From the NCBI GenBank assembly GCA_033065855.1, contig JAVXUO010001206.1:124001-188000 (forward strand): 64,000 nucleotides of DNA, read 5' to 3'. The notes under the pieces were generated by a model. That model searched no databases, was not told the DNA's origin, and saw nothing but the letters and a program-made list of their open reading frames with translations. How positions within the stretch are numbered: position 1 is the first letter of the stretch; each line of letters starts with the position of its first letter. The position numbers and the translations under genes are program-made. The stretch comes from Escallonia rubra (Eukaryota; Streptophyta; Magnoliopsida; Escalloniales; Escalloniaceae). Shown one piece after another: positions 1 through 10,919 of this stretch.

Positions 1-244
1 CGGTGTTCGCGACACTGGGGCCTGGGCGGCGTCAAGAACCGAGCCAGGTCCTGCAGGCTGGATCGATGGGATGACTTACTGTGAGGCCAACGATGTATGG
101 ATTTTTTCATTTCCATGATGGCGGCCATAAGAGTGGTCTGCGAGTCTTGTAGGTTGGCTATAGTGGGAGTAAGCTGTTGGATGGCTGCACTGACTGCAAC
201 TTGTACGTCAGGTGCGATAGTTAGCAGCTGGTCTTGGAGACGCA
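1..244 (-). CDS. Partial gag-like reading frame of an LTR retrotransposon
   Basis: The minus strand is open from an ATG at 244-242 to the window edge (about 81 codons, no stop). The peptide starts MRLQDQLLTIAP and continues as a Gln/Ala/Thr-rich, probably helical stretch. It lies about 150 bp downstream (minus sense) of a tRNA-Arg-type primer binding site, which is where gag of a Ty3/gypsy-type element would start. No zinc knuckle or protease is visible because the window ends. The family assignment rests on position; I do not recognise the peptide itself. It could be a chance frame. Confidence 0.4.
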
Positions 245-390
245 TGGCACTAGTCACTTCTTATTCACCAAAGTGGTTCTCCTCTTGCACGGTATGGATA
301 AGGCCCTGGTTGGTAGCCCTCGTAACTCTCATTTGAATAGGCATGGTGCCTAAGTGTGGAATACATGCAGACTGCAATACGATGCTCACC

Positions 391-408
391 TCCCCAGCGG
401 AGTCGCCA
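391..408 (-). other. LTR retrotransposon primer binding site (tRNA-Arg type)
   Basis: On the minus strand these 18 bases read TGGCGACTCCGCTGGGGA, complementary to the 3' end of a plant tRNA-Arg including CCA. This primer site is typical of Tat/Ogre-like Ty3/gypsy elements. Three bases separate it from a TG/CA boundary at 412, the expected inner edge of the 5' LTR. Confidence 0.7.
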
Positions 409-1203
409 AAATGATGCCAAGGAAAATGGGTTTGTACCTACGTGGAGGTGCCACAAAGGCTGCAGTCCGAGTCAGCTTCCAAGTATGCAAAGTGAGAAAC
501 AGCGAGGGCGGAGTAAGGGCAGAGAACAAGGCTTCCCAGACAGGCCGTGAGAGATGACAGTACTGTGGAGACAAGGCTGAGACGAATAAGGCCGGCAGTC
601 GACAGTCCAAGTCAAGGTCCAATGTTACGGTCCAAAGTTATGTTCAATTTGTGTTTCTCTCTTTAGAATCCAAGAGCTCCCAAATTCTAGCGTGAGAAAG
701 TGATTTTGTAAGAATGAGCCAAAAGTCCTTGAATAAGTCATAAAGTCCACTATTCATAGGAAACAGTGTGCCTATGTCATCAAGTGCCACATGTCGTCCC
801 CTGGGAGTGACACGTCACCAGGGGTCCAAAAATACCAGTTCTCCGTTGGACTGCTGGTTCCCAAATTTGCACTACATGCCCCACACAGTGTCGCTCTACC
901 TGTCTGAGAAGACTGACCACACCAAGACATCATGATAAGAGTAAGCCCGTTGCCCAAGACACCGGTCCAAGCCCTTACTGAATCCCACAAGGTGCGTCAA
1001 GAAACGCGTAGAGAACCTGATAGCGGTGAGGGTTGCCCCTATAGCAAACTGTCAGGCGAACTAGGCGCGATGCCCTCCAAAGACCCGCTCCCATCCCGGA
1101 GTGACCCGGGGGTCATCGTCCTGGGGGCACCGATGATCACCGGTAACGTGAATGGACATGATCGCAACTCAGTGTCTAGTGTCATGCAAGTCACCCCAGA
1201 CGG

Positions 1204-1464
1204 CGATAGCTTTGTGGTAACGAGCCTGTCCCGCTGCGAAGGGTCTTCGTGCTCGAGCACTACGGGCGGAGCCCCCCAGAATGAAGACGGCGATAGCTTT
1301 GTGGTAACGAGCCTATCCCGCTGCGAAGGGTCCTCGTGCCGGAGCACTACGAGCAGAGCCCCCCGGAATGAAGACGACGATAGCTTTGTGGTAATGAGCC
1401 ATTCCCGCTGCGAAGGGTCCTCGTGCCGGAGCACTACGAGCGGAGCCCCTCGAAATGCTGCACA
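1204..1464. repeat. Tandem repeat, 87-bp unit, three copies
   Basis: Units begin at 1204, 1291 and 1378 with CGATAGCTTTGTGGTAA and share the core CGCTGCGAAGGGTC. The period of 87 bp is a multiple of three, so long frames stay open on both strands. I read it as an LTR-internal minisatellite. Confidence 0.85.
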
Positions 1465-1549
1465 CTCCGGAGAGTGGGTCGAAGCATGTTCCACGTCCAT
1501 GGCGTGGGCACACGGTGTGGTGAATGAGTGTGATGCCCGGAGGCTTGTA

Positions 1550-1870
1550 ACATGATTGTGGCGTATGGGCGTGGTGCCTATAGCACGAGACATGATTGTG
1601 GCGCATGGGCGCAATGCCAAAGGCATGAGACATTGATTGTGGCGCATGGGCGCGACGACAACCGTCGCGAGACAATACCTGGTGTCGTGGGCACATGTCA
1701 TGAAAATGGCGCACGGGTGCGGCGACGACCGTCGCGGAGACAATACCTGGTGCTGGGGCACGTATCATGGAAGTGGCGCACGGGCACGGCGACGGCCGTC
1801 GCGGGACAATTCCTGGTGCCGGGGGCACATGTCATGAAAGTGGCGCACGGGCGAGGCGACGACTGTCGGG
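1550..1870. repeat. GC-rich tandem repeats, about 40-bp and 66-68-bp units
   Basis: From 1550 three short units start near GATTGTGGCG. From about 1641 a 66-68-bp unit repeats about three and a half times (GGCGCA at 1641, 1708, 1774, 1840). Each long unit carries a small inverted repeat of the form GCGAC..GTCGC. This is a second minisatellite inside the candidate LTR. Confidence 0.8.
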
Positions 1871-2637
1871 TGTTCCGGAGACGGGACGTGAGTTGAGTTT
1901 GTATGTTATGCCAAAATAATGAATGTAATATTTAGTAATGACAGAGTTGGGAGTGATAGTACGCGGTCGTCGGTGATGGGTCATTCGGCGGTAGCGCGCG
2001 ACTTTGGGCGACGGGCGTCGCGAGAGCGGTGTGCGGGCAATGATGAGTTTGGAAGTCGAGTTACGACGAGCGTGTTGCCGTGAGTCGTACCCACGTAACA
2101 AATAAGGTGCCAAACTCACATACGGAGCGTACGAAGCGGACAATGCGCGAAAAGGACTTTGCGCGAGAAGTGAGCAACCGGGGGGGAGGGGGAGGCCAAG
2201 GCCAACCCCCATGGGGGGCCGAGGCTGACCCCATAGGCTAGGAGGAGGCCGAGGCCGACCCCATGGGGTTGGCCTTGCCTTTGCCCTTTGACCCCGTTGC
2301 TCCGGTTGCGCCATCGGCCGATGTTTTTGATGAAAAGGTGTTCGGGTGGTTGCGGCGTGACGATCGCGCTACCGTGAGTCACGTTAACGTAAAATAATTG
2401 GCGCTTAAGTCACGTGCGAAGCGAGAGAAGTGAAAAAACGCACGTGACTTGGGCGCGGGCACTTTGACCGGTTTGATGCGTTAAAAAGTTGACCGTTGAA
2501 AGCGTCGACGTGTTCGCGCGAAGTGGGACCCCTAGTGGGCCCTTGGGTCCGACCAAGATAGGTCGGGAACATATAGTTACCACAAAGCGGTGCCAGCATC
2601 CGAGTGGATGCCAGTATACCCTGCCAAATACTTAACA

Positions 2638-3273
2638 CCTCTTACCACAATCCCTGTTCACGTGGATGATCCTGCAGGATTTTCGATAGGTGATGGTACG
2701 AGCCGCTGAAACAATTTTTAGCTTGATGCTGGAACTGGAGCTGAGATAAATATCTAGTATGACGGCGTTGCTATATCGGGCATTCTTCACTTTATATACC
2801 CCTATTTCCTGCCAGATTGGCGGCCTTTACCTAAGCCTTGAGAGCAATGTTCTATGATATAAGCCTTAAAATGACAATTGATATATATATTTCTTCGGGT
2901 TACCAGCAGTATGGTCTTATGAGCGCACAAAAATATGATAAGGGTCTTCACTCCAGTTGAGTGAAATTACTAATAAGTGTTTGGTATGTCTTCAAATGTT
3001 CCATGGATACAGAATTTAAGGGCCTACGTGATGACTTCCAAAACAACTAAAGAGGAAAGAGAAACAAGGGCAGATATGGATGGGAACTTAATCTACAATA
3101 CACAGATACAAATCAATCCAATGATTCCTGGCCTTTATACAAGATCATATACAGGGGATAGTCCCACTACGTAAACTTTTCTAAGCATTAACAAGTAGCA
3201 ACTCTATACATTATCTAAACAATGGAGATCGAGGACATTTAGATTGATCAGCTAATGACTGATCAAAAGGACA
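2638..3273. other. Intergenic, 3' flank of the VQ gene
   Basis: No coding similarity or repeat boundary seen. It holds the presumed 3' UTR of the VQ gene nearest 3273 and AT-rich DNA. A TATA-like TTTATATACC at about 2790 has no gene attached on the plus strand. Confidence 0.4.
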
Positions 3274-3783
3274 TCAAGCAAGTAGCCCCGAAAGATCATA
3301 GTCATATACACAAACCTCCTGCTGAATCGCTGGGACGAAGCCGTCATAGTTATATACGAACGGGTCCATGTCCAATAGCCATGACTCTAAATCTCTCTCT
3401 TGTGAGAGTCCCATCTCATAAGGTGCTGGAAAGCATAGTTCTGGCGAAGAAGAACCTAAGGCAGGGAAGGAAGTTGGCACGCAGAGGTCAGAAGAATTAT
3501 AGGATAACTCCGTGCTAGTATCTTCATAACCATGATCTTCGATGTCTATAACTGGGACTCCAGCAATCGTTTTTTGCATAGAAGGAGGTGGGGAAAAGAC
3601 TGGACTTTCGTTTCCATTGCCGGTTAATTCCTGAACAAGTCGTTTGAAGCTTGAAGAGTCTGTGATGTAGACTTTGGGACGTAAAACCCTTATCAAGCTG
3701 TTTAGTTGTTTCTTTTCATTCTTGGATATCCTCAGAGCTGTAGATTGACTGTTGATGACTTTCTTCCCCATGTTTTGAAACAA
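3274..3783 (-). CDS. VQ-motif protein
   Basis: Single-exon gene, 169 aa. The VQ signature FKRLVQELTG lies at residues 46-55, after the basic segment RPKVYITDSSS, and matches the F-x3-VQ-x-LTG pattern that defines the plant VQ family. VQ proteins are small, usually intronless nuclear cofactors that bind WRKY transcription factors (group I and IIc) and MAP kinase substrate networks in defence and development. The C-terminal two-thirds is Ser/Pro-rich and acidic with several Asp/Tyr, as usual for the family, and has no other domain. Length is normal (100-250 aa). The start is the first in-frame ATG (3783-3781); a second Met is at residue 5. A TTAAATA-like box lies about 165 bp upstream near 3945. 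No linked gene explains its target. Family certain; the subgroup was not assigned. Confidence 0.92.
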   Translation of the reverse strand: MFQNMGKKVINSQSTALRISKNEKKQLNSLIRVLRPKVYITDSSSFKRLVQELTGNGNESPVFSPPPSMQKTIAGVPVIDIEDHGYEDTSTELSYNSSDLCVPTSFPALGSSSPELCFPAPYEMGLSQERDLESWLLDMDPFVYNYDGFVPAIQQEVCVYDYDLSGLLA

Positions 3784-5847
3784 AAGAGGAACAGTTGGAG
3801 TCTTTGGCCTAGGAATTAACTCCCACTGCTTTCTTTGTTCTTGCTGTTAACGGAGGATCCTAAGAGGTATTAATATGAGGTAACAATGGGAGTGACATGG
3901 TTGAGGAATGGTGGAAGGTGTGGATACACAACAAGCCAGAAGATATTTAAGATGCTGAAAATGATGTTCATTCTACACTAGGGTTTGTAAATAGTAGTCC
4001 TTACCCATCCCCCTAGACTCCACATACACGTCACCTTAGGTCTGTATTCAGAAGGGGAGATGCCAAATTTTGTATTTACATTGATGTTGGTCAATTCTTA
4101 GTAAATGATAGTTAAATCATGTTGGTTTTGGTCACTTCATAAGATTGTTTTTCAAGGGATAAATTTCTTCAAAATAAGACAGATATATGTGCACATTAGG
4201 TAGAAGAACAGTGAAGGCACGCAGTCAACTATTCATTGGCTTGTCTTGTTCGGCCCACGCTTGCATCCAAACACAGGGAGAAAGGGAAGGGGAGAGAGAG
4301 ACATACAAGGAAATGATAGAAGAAGGATGCCTTCAAAAAAAAAAAAATTTCGAGTGTTATCCGTTATGCTTGCTTAATGCATATGTCTTGCACGATCAAT
4401 AAAAATGAATCAAAAGTTCGTTTCCCGTACATGTTACTTGCCCGTTTAGGTTTCATAAGCTCTATATAGAAAAGTAGCGGGCAACACGTACTGATGTGAA
4501 TTTTTCTTGATATTATGTGCATAGTCATATGTTAAGTCTCTATTTACTGAATAACAAGCATCACATGATGAGAGATTGAGGACCATTAATCTAGTATTCA
4601 TCGACCCATTTCTAATTCCAAACTCTCTTACTATAAAATTCTTCCTCAACTCTTAAAATCTCTTGACGTCGTATTAAGAGACTTCAATTTTAAAAGATGA
4701 CCTAATGCAATAATTTTTCTGTGGACTTCCGGAAATCTGTTTCATGTAGCTTGGCAAGGAAATCACAAGAGGGGATAGTCACGGTCTACACCCAAGTGAT
4801 CTCAGATACCCAACCAAAAAAACATAAACAAGAACCCCACAATAAACAAAATGAAGGCACGCACAAAGGCGTAGCTCTCGTAAAGGCAAAGACAAAAGGA
4901 CAGGGTTGATGATACGTGTGTTTTTATAGTCGGGATGGAAAAAGAATATGTATTAATTAAATCCATTACTACAGCACGTCACATGTTTTACGTTACATAA
5001 TGCTTCTGCTCCCTACATCACATCAAAAATCTGGATTTTGGCTTTGGCTGTCTTGTTTGCATGCTTCCGAGTTCTGACGGGTGATTACAAATCACTGTTT
5101 GCCACATTTTAGTCCAATGTATGCACATCAGGTGAGCAGCTATCACACCTCAATTATATAGATATATATATAGTCCTTGCTAAGGCAGCAATTTTCTATC
5201 TCGCTTTAATAAGGATAATTACAGGAACCATAAGAGTTTGCGTAGATATATAGTCAAAAATAATAAAAATTACAATTCAATCAAAGACGAAAAGCTACAA
5301 GCCTAGCTATTACAAACTAAAACCAAAACCAAAGTATATTACAAACCAAAACAATTAGGAAGTACGTAACTATAACCCAGATCAGCCTCCTGCGGCAATC
5401 CAACCATAATGGATCTTATTGTTAGCCATTGTAAAGAAGTTTTGTAATTCCTTGTAAAACTGCAGCTGTGTAGCTCCATAGTAGTCAAATATATATCAAA
5501 AGCTATTGGGCATGTGTGAAGATGTTTACAGTTACCAGCACTTAGTTTTGAAGACAAAGAAATCAGAGTCCGTATATATCATCACATGCTTGAAGTTACG
5601 AGAGTGAGTCCATGTGCATGCCGTGAGAGGTGTGATAGCTTGCGCGAAGTGGTCATTGACTGACGTTGTTTCAGTGCCAAGGATGTAATGTGACGGTTGT
5701 TCTAATCTAAAACTACTAATCAATACCCATCATTTTACTTTTGACGACAAACCGACATGCTAGCCAAATAAAACTAACTCGAGAAGTAATAAAATGACGA
5801 TTTTTAGAAGGAGGCCATTTTCGATTTGAGTTCTATTGGGTATGATC
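3784..5847. other. Intergenic DNA, promoter side of the VQ gene
   Basis: AT-rich. The first few hundred bases should hold the VQ promoter (minus strand). The rest has only short frames with no recognisable protein. A stretch at 4440-4660 reads like old LTR or transposon sequence but has no boundary I can defend. Confidence 0.35.
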
Positions 5848-5855
5848 CTAATGGG

Positions 5856-6437
5856 TAGGGGTGAGCATTTAAACCGTTGAAACCGATCCAACCGTGAAAA
5901 TCGAACCAACCAATCCGTATATTTTCAAACCGATCTAAAAATCAATCACTTTGGTTTTTTTTCCCCAAACTGTATATTCGGTTCGGTCGGTTCCGTTTGA
6001 ATTTTTTTGAAACCGCATAAACCAAACCAACCGTATATAGTATAACACATCTATATTTTTACTAATCCTAGTTATTTTTACTAACTCTAGTTATCTAACA
6101 ACTCATACAAAATGGGATAAACCCTAAATCCCTTGACGTAACACACATTTTTCACTCGTCTCTTACATCTCACTAAGCGTTATTAATTATGATAAAAATT
6201 TCAATTTTTTTGGAACTTATTAGCATGTATAAGTTATTAAATTTTTGGGCCTAAACTTGCCCAAAATTGATTTTGGCCCAAACCGTTCAAACCGATTCGT
6301 TCAATCAGGAGAAATTGAACTGTTGAAACCGAACCGTTCAACCACGGTTCGGTTTTTTTTTTCCAAACCGAGGTTGGTCGGTTCGGTTTGGTATTCAACC
6401 TCCAAACTGAACCAACCGAACCATGCGCTCACCCCTA
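5856..6437. mobile_element. Non-autonomous hAT-type element (582 bp)
   Basis: The ends are inverted: TAGGGGTGAGC at 5856-5866 and GCTCACCCCTA at 6427-6437. The 8-bp sequence CTAATGGG flanks both sides exactly (5848-5855 and 6438-6445), which is the hAT-type target duplication. The interior is rich in AACCG and CGGTT motifs in both orientations near the ends, typical of subterminal repeats in plant hAT elements. It encodes no transposase; the 60-67-aa frames inside are artefacts of the repeats. Confidence 0.93.
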
Positions 6438-6956
6438 CTAATGGGTAAAGATCCAGACTTAGTGGATGAATTGGACTAATTCCCACTAATGCAGAAGTAT
6501 GAAAGAAGATATGACTGACATCTAGCCTAGTCTGGTTAAAGTTTACATTGAATAAGTTTTACCCTTTGTTAACTTAAGTTCAACATTGAACTAGCATACC
6601 AGAGCAATGGTCGGGGAGCTTAATCATGGTATCTCAAAATCAGATAGATAAGTAAGTTATCTAAATTCGCAATATAGATCAATAGATGTTTGTTTTTAAT
6701 GAGGTTAAAAGAACGTATATTTATGTATTGGCAACGGATACTAGCAAGTAGTGGTATCGTGCTAATTAACAATGATAATGAAGTAACCTTAATAGTTACC
6801 ACAATATTAGTTATGGCAAACTTAACCGTAAAAATCTCTCATATTATGCCTTGTTCTTATCACACGCATAACATAGAACACATAAAGCAAGGAACTGATG
6901 GTGAATGGAGGCTTTTTTTTTTTTGATGTGTCTATAATAGTAACAATAATAGTAAC

Positions 6957-7032
6957 AATAGTATAAAAGGTTATTAATACCATATATGACGCGATAACTT
7001 TTTCTATGGTATTAATAACCTTTTATACTATT
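6957..7032. repeat. Perfect 28-bp inverted repeat (hairpin)
   Basis: Arms 6957-6984 and 7005-7032 are exact reverse complements, starting AATAGTATAAAAGG and ending CCTTTTATACTATT, around a 20-bp loop. Upstream are two further copies of a short AATAGTAAC motif. No target duplication is seen. It could be a small foldback element or a small-RNA hairpin. Confidence 0.9.
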
Positions 7033-7061
7033 GAAAAACACAGACCCAATCAAACTCAATG

Positions 7062-9211
7062 ATGAGTATGGTAGATGGTTATAGGATGATACTTCCCTGA
7101 CAAAATAGGAATGAAAAAGTAGGGGTATCAAGGCAAAAAGTAGGTCGGGTGGATATGAGAGCGAAGACGGAGAAGCATCTAATCAAAGAAATTGGGCCAC
7201 GAATCACGATGGATATGATAAGCCATTGATCAAATACGAAAATTCAGGAGATGAGAGTTTGCAGTTAACCAATAGTAGCAAAGGAAAATCCGTTTACAAA
7301 TACAAATACAAATCCTAAAAATCCCAAAGACTTGATAGTTGTCTCAAATCACCAGTTAGAAACCGCATCAGCTGATCTATTGGAACAAGTTAAGAAAACG
7401 GTGGAAACGGGGGGCGCAAAAACAGACACATATATGGGGGAAAATGAAGGAAACAAATTTCTTTTTAAAGGAAGATAGGCTCGAACAGGTACAAGTAAAT
7501 TTAACATTGAACTTAGGCCTTTTGGGCCAAGAAAATAAAAAGAACGCTGAGAGTTGTGTCAAGTGAAATATCTAATGGAGGAAGAGCCCAGCCGAAAGAA
7601 GCATTTGACCCAAAAATAACCAAAATGGTGTAGGCTAGTTCATAGTAACACAGCTGAAAAGGGAGACGAAATTCGCAGACAAAGCAAAAAAAGATAAAAG
7701 GGCATCAAGGAAGCAAGGAAATAGGGGCTCTCTGAGAAAGAAAGGATCAAGGTGCAAGGGATGAAGAAGGCAGTATCACAACAGCAGTGGTTGATAAGCA
7801 ACCTTCCCGAAGCAAATAAATCTCCTAGGATGGAATTGCCAAGGCCTTGGGAACCATACGACAGTGCAAGCTCCTAAACTCCTATTCCTCTCAAAAACCA
7901 TCATGGATCAAAGAGATATGGAATTTCTTCGACGAAAACTGGGGTTCAAAGGCTGTTTCTGTGTAAAAAGGACTAGTAATTCAGGGGGTTTAGCCATGAT
8001 GTGGCAGGACAAAGTGGAGCTTGGTCTACGTATTTTCTCAAAAATCACATTGTGTAAGCGCGAGGAGGGAGGGATTGGATAGTTGGCAATTGACGGGTTT
8101 CTATGGCTTATCTGAAACATCCAAAATGATTTTTGGGTTGGAATTTGTAATGCCAATTAAAATCACAGTTCAGCTTGCCGTGGTTGTGCTTCGGTGATTT
8201 TAATGAGATTGTAAGTAATGAAGAAAAATTTAGCCGGTTACCTAGAGATGAAACTCTAACGGCAAGGTGCAATGATGGATGACTGCTGTTTTTAAGAGTT
8301 GGGGTATGAATAGACAATATGAAGATGGCAATTATAGAGCAGGTTTGGACAGGGCCTTGGCTACGATAGACTGGATTCATTGTTTTGGCGGGTTCAGAGT
8401 TCGGCATGTCGCGGAGTATTCTTTTGATCATGTTCCTATTATTGTGATGATGGAAGGCTAGGAGGCTAGAAGATCCTTGAGGAGTGCTGAAGTGTCTAAA
8501 TTGGAAAAGATGTGGCTTGCAAAGAAGATGTGGGGGAAGCTTAGAATTTATATGCACAAAGTTCAGAACCAGTATATTTTTAAAGAATATGTTCAAAGTA
8601 CTGCAGAGAGACTCAGCTCTTGGGGTGCGGGAAGACTTGGTGAACTTTAAAAACATACTAACAAAGAAAACACGAGCTCAAAGTTCTGATGAGTAAGACT
8701 CCTACCAACGTAAACAAGTTAGAAATCGTAAGGTGTATGAGTTATGGCTAAGGGAGGAAGTGCACTGGAGAAACAAATCTCGAGTTGCTTATTTAAAGCA
8801 AGGGGGTCAAAACACGACTTATTTTCACTCAAAGGCTTCTAAAGCAAACAAAAGGCAACATTGCAGGATTGGGGGACAGAAGTGGGTATGGAGGAAAAAA
8901 GGGGAAGAACTTGAAGAAATGGTGATGGGCTATTTTGAAGAACTTTTCACTTCAAATCCTTAGTTAGAGATGCGGGAAACACTAGATGCCACTGAAAATT
9001 GGGTGGACAGGGAAATGAATAACACTGGAGGAGCTCAGTCCTGAGGAGATCCGTACAGTCTTGTTCCAAATGTATCCTGCAAAAGCACTGGACCTAGATG
9101 GTATATCTTCTTTTTTTAACCAAAATATTGGCTTTTGGTAAGCGGGACACTAGTGAACGTAGTGTTGTGTTTCCTTAACGCAAGTGGTAATAATGAGAGT
9201 CTAAACCATAC
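7062..9211 (+). pseudogene. Decayed LINE (L1-type), ORF1 end plus ORF2 endonuclease and start of reverse transcriptase
   Basis: A broken L1-type retrotransposon on the plus strand. Around 7062 the translation resembles the end of a plant LINE ORF1 (DEYGRWL). ORF2 begins near 7826 with the hallmark WNCQGLGN, then an APE-type endonuclease region (MEFLRRKLGF, GGLAMMWQDKVEL; later LDRALATIDW and DHVPI), then the linker WRNKSRVAYLKQGGQNTTYF typical of plant LINEs just before the reverse transcriptase. Frameshifts and stops interrupt it throughout, so it is dead. It is cut at 9212-9222 by another insertion and resumes at 13189. Confidence 0.85.
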
Positions 9212-9733
9212 ACATATAGTGCCATGACCCGAACCCACGAGTGAGCCCATGAGCTAGGCTCGAGACCGGCCGCAGGCCCATTAACCCTTCACCTAGGCTC
9301 TGTTAGGCCTACCACAACCTGTACTCAGAATTTAATCCAACTAACTAAATTCTAAAACAATAAATTAGCGACTACAAGCCGCACTTAAAAATTTTCTCAA
9401 CTGCCATAAATAACTTCAATTCATAATTAAAATCCATGGTGAACAAAGCTCCAACCAATTTTTAAAAACATAAAGTTTGTACTACAATATCATCTAAAGG
9501 TTCACAAGTGCTCGAAGAGGGCTTAAGTCTCTAACGACCATCTCCCGCAAGTCCGTCCTCATTACCCTCATGGATGTCGGGTTCAAGGGTTCATCTAAGT
9601 AACCACCTGAAAACTTTTATAAAAGAGTGAGCGCACACATACCTTGTCCCTAAAACAAGTTGAGGATTTCAAAACATACCATCGGTTTTCTTTCCAAGAT
9701 CAGGCAATCAGTATCATCAAACGAAAATTGCTT

Positions 9734-9738
<5 letters not shown>

Positions 9739-9803
<65 letters not shown>
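9739..9803. repeat. (TA)n microsatellite, left of the small MULE
   Basis: About 65 bp of uninterrupted TA repeat, ending exactly at the first base of the small MULE. Confidence 0.95.
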
Positions 9804-9805
<2 letters not shown>

Positions 9806-10880
9806 GATCTGATCCGTTGATAGCGCTAGCAAAATAGGAGAAGTTGCAAACGCGATCTGGCCGTCCACCCTGAAAGGATAGACGGTCCAGATCTTTGTTT
9901 TGCATTTTTTTTAAGTACGTCCGCTACATTGTGTAGCGGACAACTTTTTGACAAAAATACCCTCCAGCTTAAAAAGAGTTCGTCCTCTACATTATGTAGC
10001 GGACTACTTTTCAGATTTTTTTCTCTTTCTATCATTAATGTTCTGACTTCTTTCTCTTTCTCTCTCTCCTTTATCTCCGTCCGCTACATTATGTAGCGGA
10101 CTAGTTTTCTGACCTTTTTTCTTTTCTGTCATTAATGTTCTGACTTCTTTCTCTTTCTCTCTCTCATTTATCTCCTTCTTCTGACTTCTCTCTCTCCCAT
10201 TTATCTCGGATAAGCTTCCATTGAGTCTATAAGTCTTCAATGTCCTGAAAATGCCTTGCTGATCTTTCCAGACCATCTGAGAATGACGTGCCTGCTCAAA
10301 TTCAAGAGAGGGGGAAGGAAACATCACAGCTTTATCTTTTGAACAAATCCCAAAGAAAAGGACCGCCCGCCCAGTCAGAAAAGAGAAGATGATCTACTAG
10401 TTCCCAGGCATATCTGGACCTAGAATCCAAATCTCTTTGAGACGAGCCTTCTTCTAATTTTTTCATAGTGACAGGAAGAAAGGCCAGTCAGTTCCCGGAT
10501 TCCCTTCTTCATACGCGGGAATTGTCCCGGATTCTCTTTTGCAGAGAGAATACTGATGAGAGAAAGAGAAATGAGAGAGAGAGAGAGGGACATAGCATTG
10601 ATGACAGAAAAAGGAGAGAGAGAGACAAACATGTCAGGAAAATAATGATAGAAATGAGAGAGAAAGAGAAACAAAGGTCTGAAAACTAGTCCGCTACATA
10701 ATGTAGTGGACGAAGCTGGAGGGCATTTTTGTCAAAAAATTATCCGCTACATAATATAGCGGACATACTTAAAAAAAATGCAAAAAAAAAAAAGATCTGG
10801 ACCGTCCATCCTTTCAGGACGGACGGCCAGATCGTGTTTGCAACTTCTCCTATTTTGCTAACACTATCAACAGATCAGCT

Positions 10881-10883
<3 letters not shown>
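9804..10883. mobile_element. Non-autonomous MULE (1,080 bp) related to the large MULE at 18925-28174
   Basis: Both ends begin GGGA(T/G)CTGATC and stay about 90% alike as an inverted repeat for over 200 bp, including AAAATAGGAGAAGTTGCAAA and GGACGGTCCAGATCT. The ends match those of the large MULE over about 95 bp with clear divergence, so it is a sister subfamily. Five palindromes of the same GTCCGCTACAT / ATGTAGCGGAC type lie at 9919, 9982, 10079, 10689 and 10742; the one at 10079-10101 is a perfect 23-bp palindrome. CT-rich stretches inside the left half face GA-rich ones in the right half. No transposase is encoded. The middle (about 10210-10450) is unlike the ends and might be captured host DNA. 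Flanked by (TA)n on both sides. Confidence 0.88.

Positions 10884-10915
<32 letters not shown>
10884..10915. repeat. (TA)n microsatellite, right of the small MULE
   Basis: About 32 bp of TA repeat starting directly after the terminal CCC of the element. Confidence 0.95.

Positions 10916-10919
<4 letters not shown>

Larger units (their letters stand above)
412..2637 (-). mobile_element. Candidate 5' LTR of the minus-strand Ty3/gypsy-like element
   Basis: The inner edge (412, minus strand ...CA) is fixed by the adjacent primer binding site. The outer edge is a guess: the minus strand has TGTTAAG starting at 2637, giving an LTR of about 2.2 kb, a size seen in Tat/Ogre-type elements. The second LTR lies outside the window, so neither the outer edge nor a 5-bp target duplication can be confirmed. 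The interior is GC-rich and holds two tandem-repeat blocks. Several frames stay open over these repeats, but none resembles a known protein. Confidence 0.4.

Noticed and set aside
932-1828. Long overlapping frames on both strands (207, 240 and 171 codons)
   Set aside because: They are kept open by the 87-bp and 66-68-bp tandem repeats inside a candidate LTR; no frame resembles a protein.
9650-9905. Frames with long YIYIYI stretches
   Set aside because: Translation of the (TA)n microsatellite.
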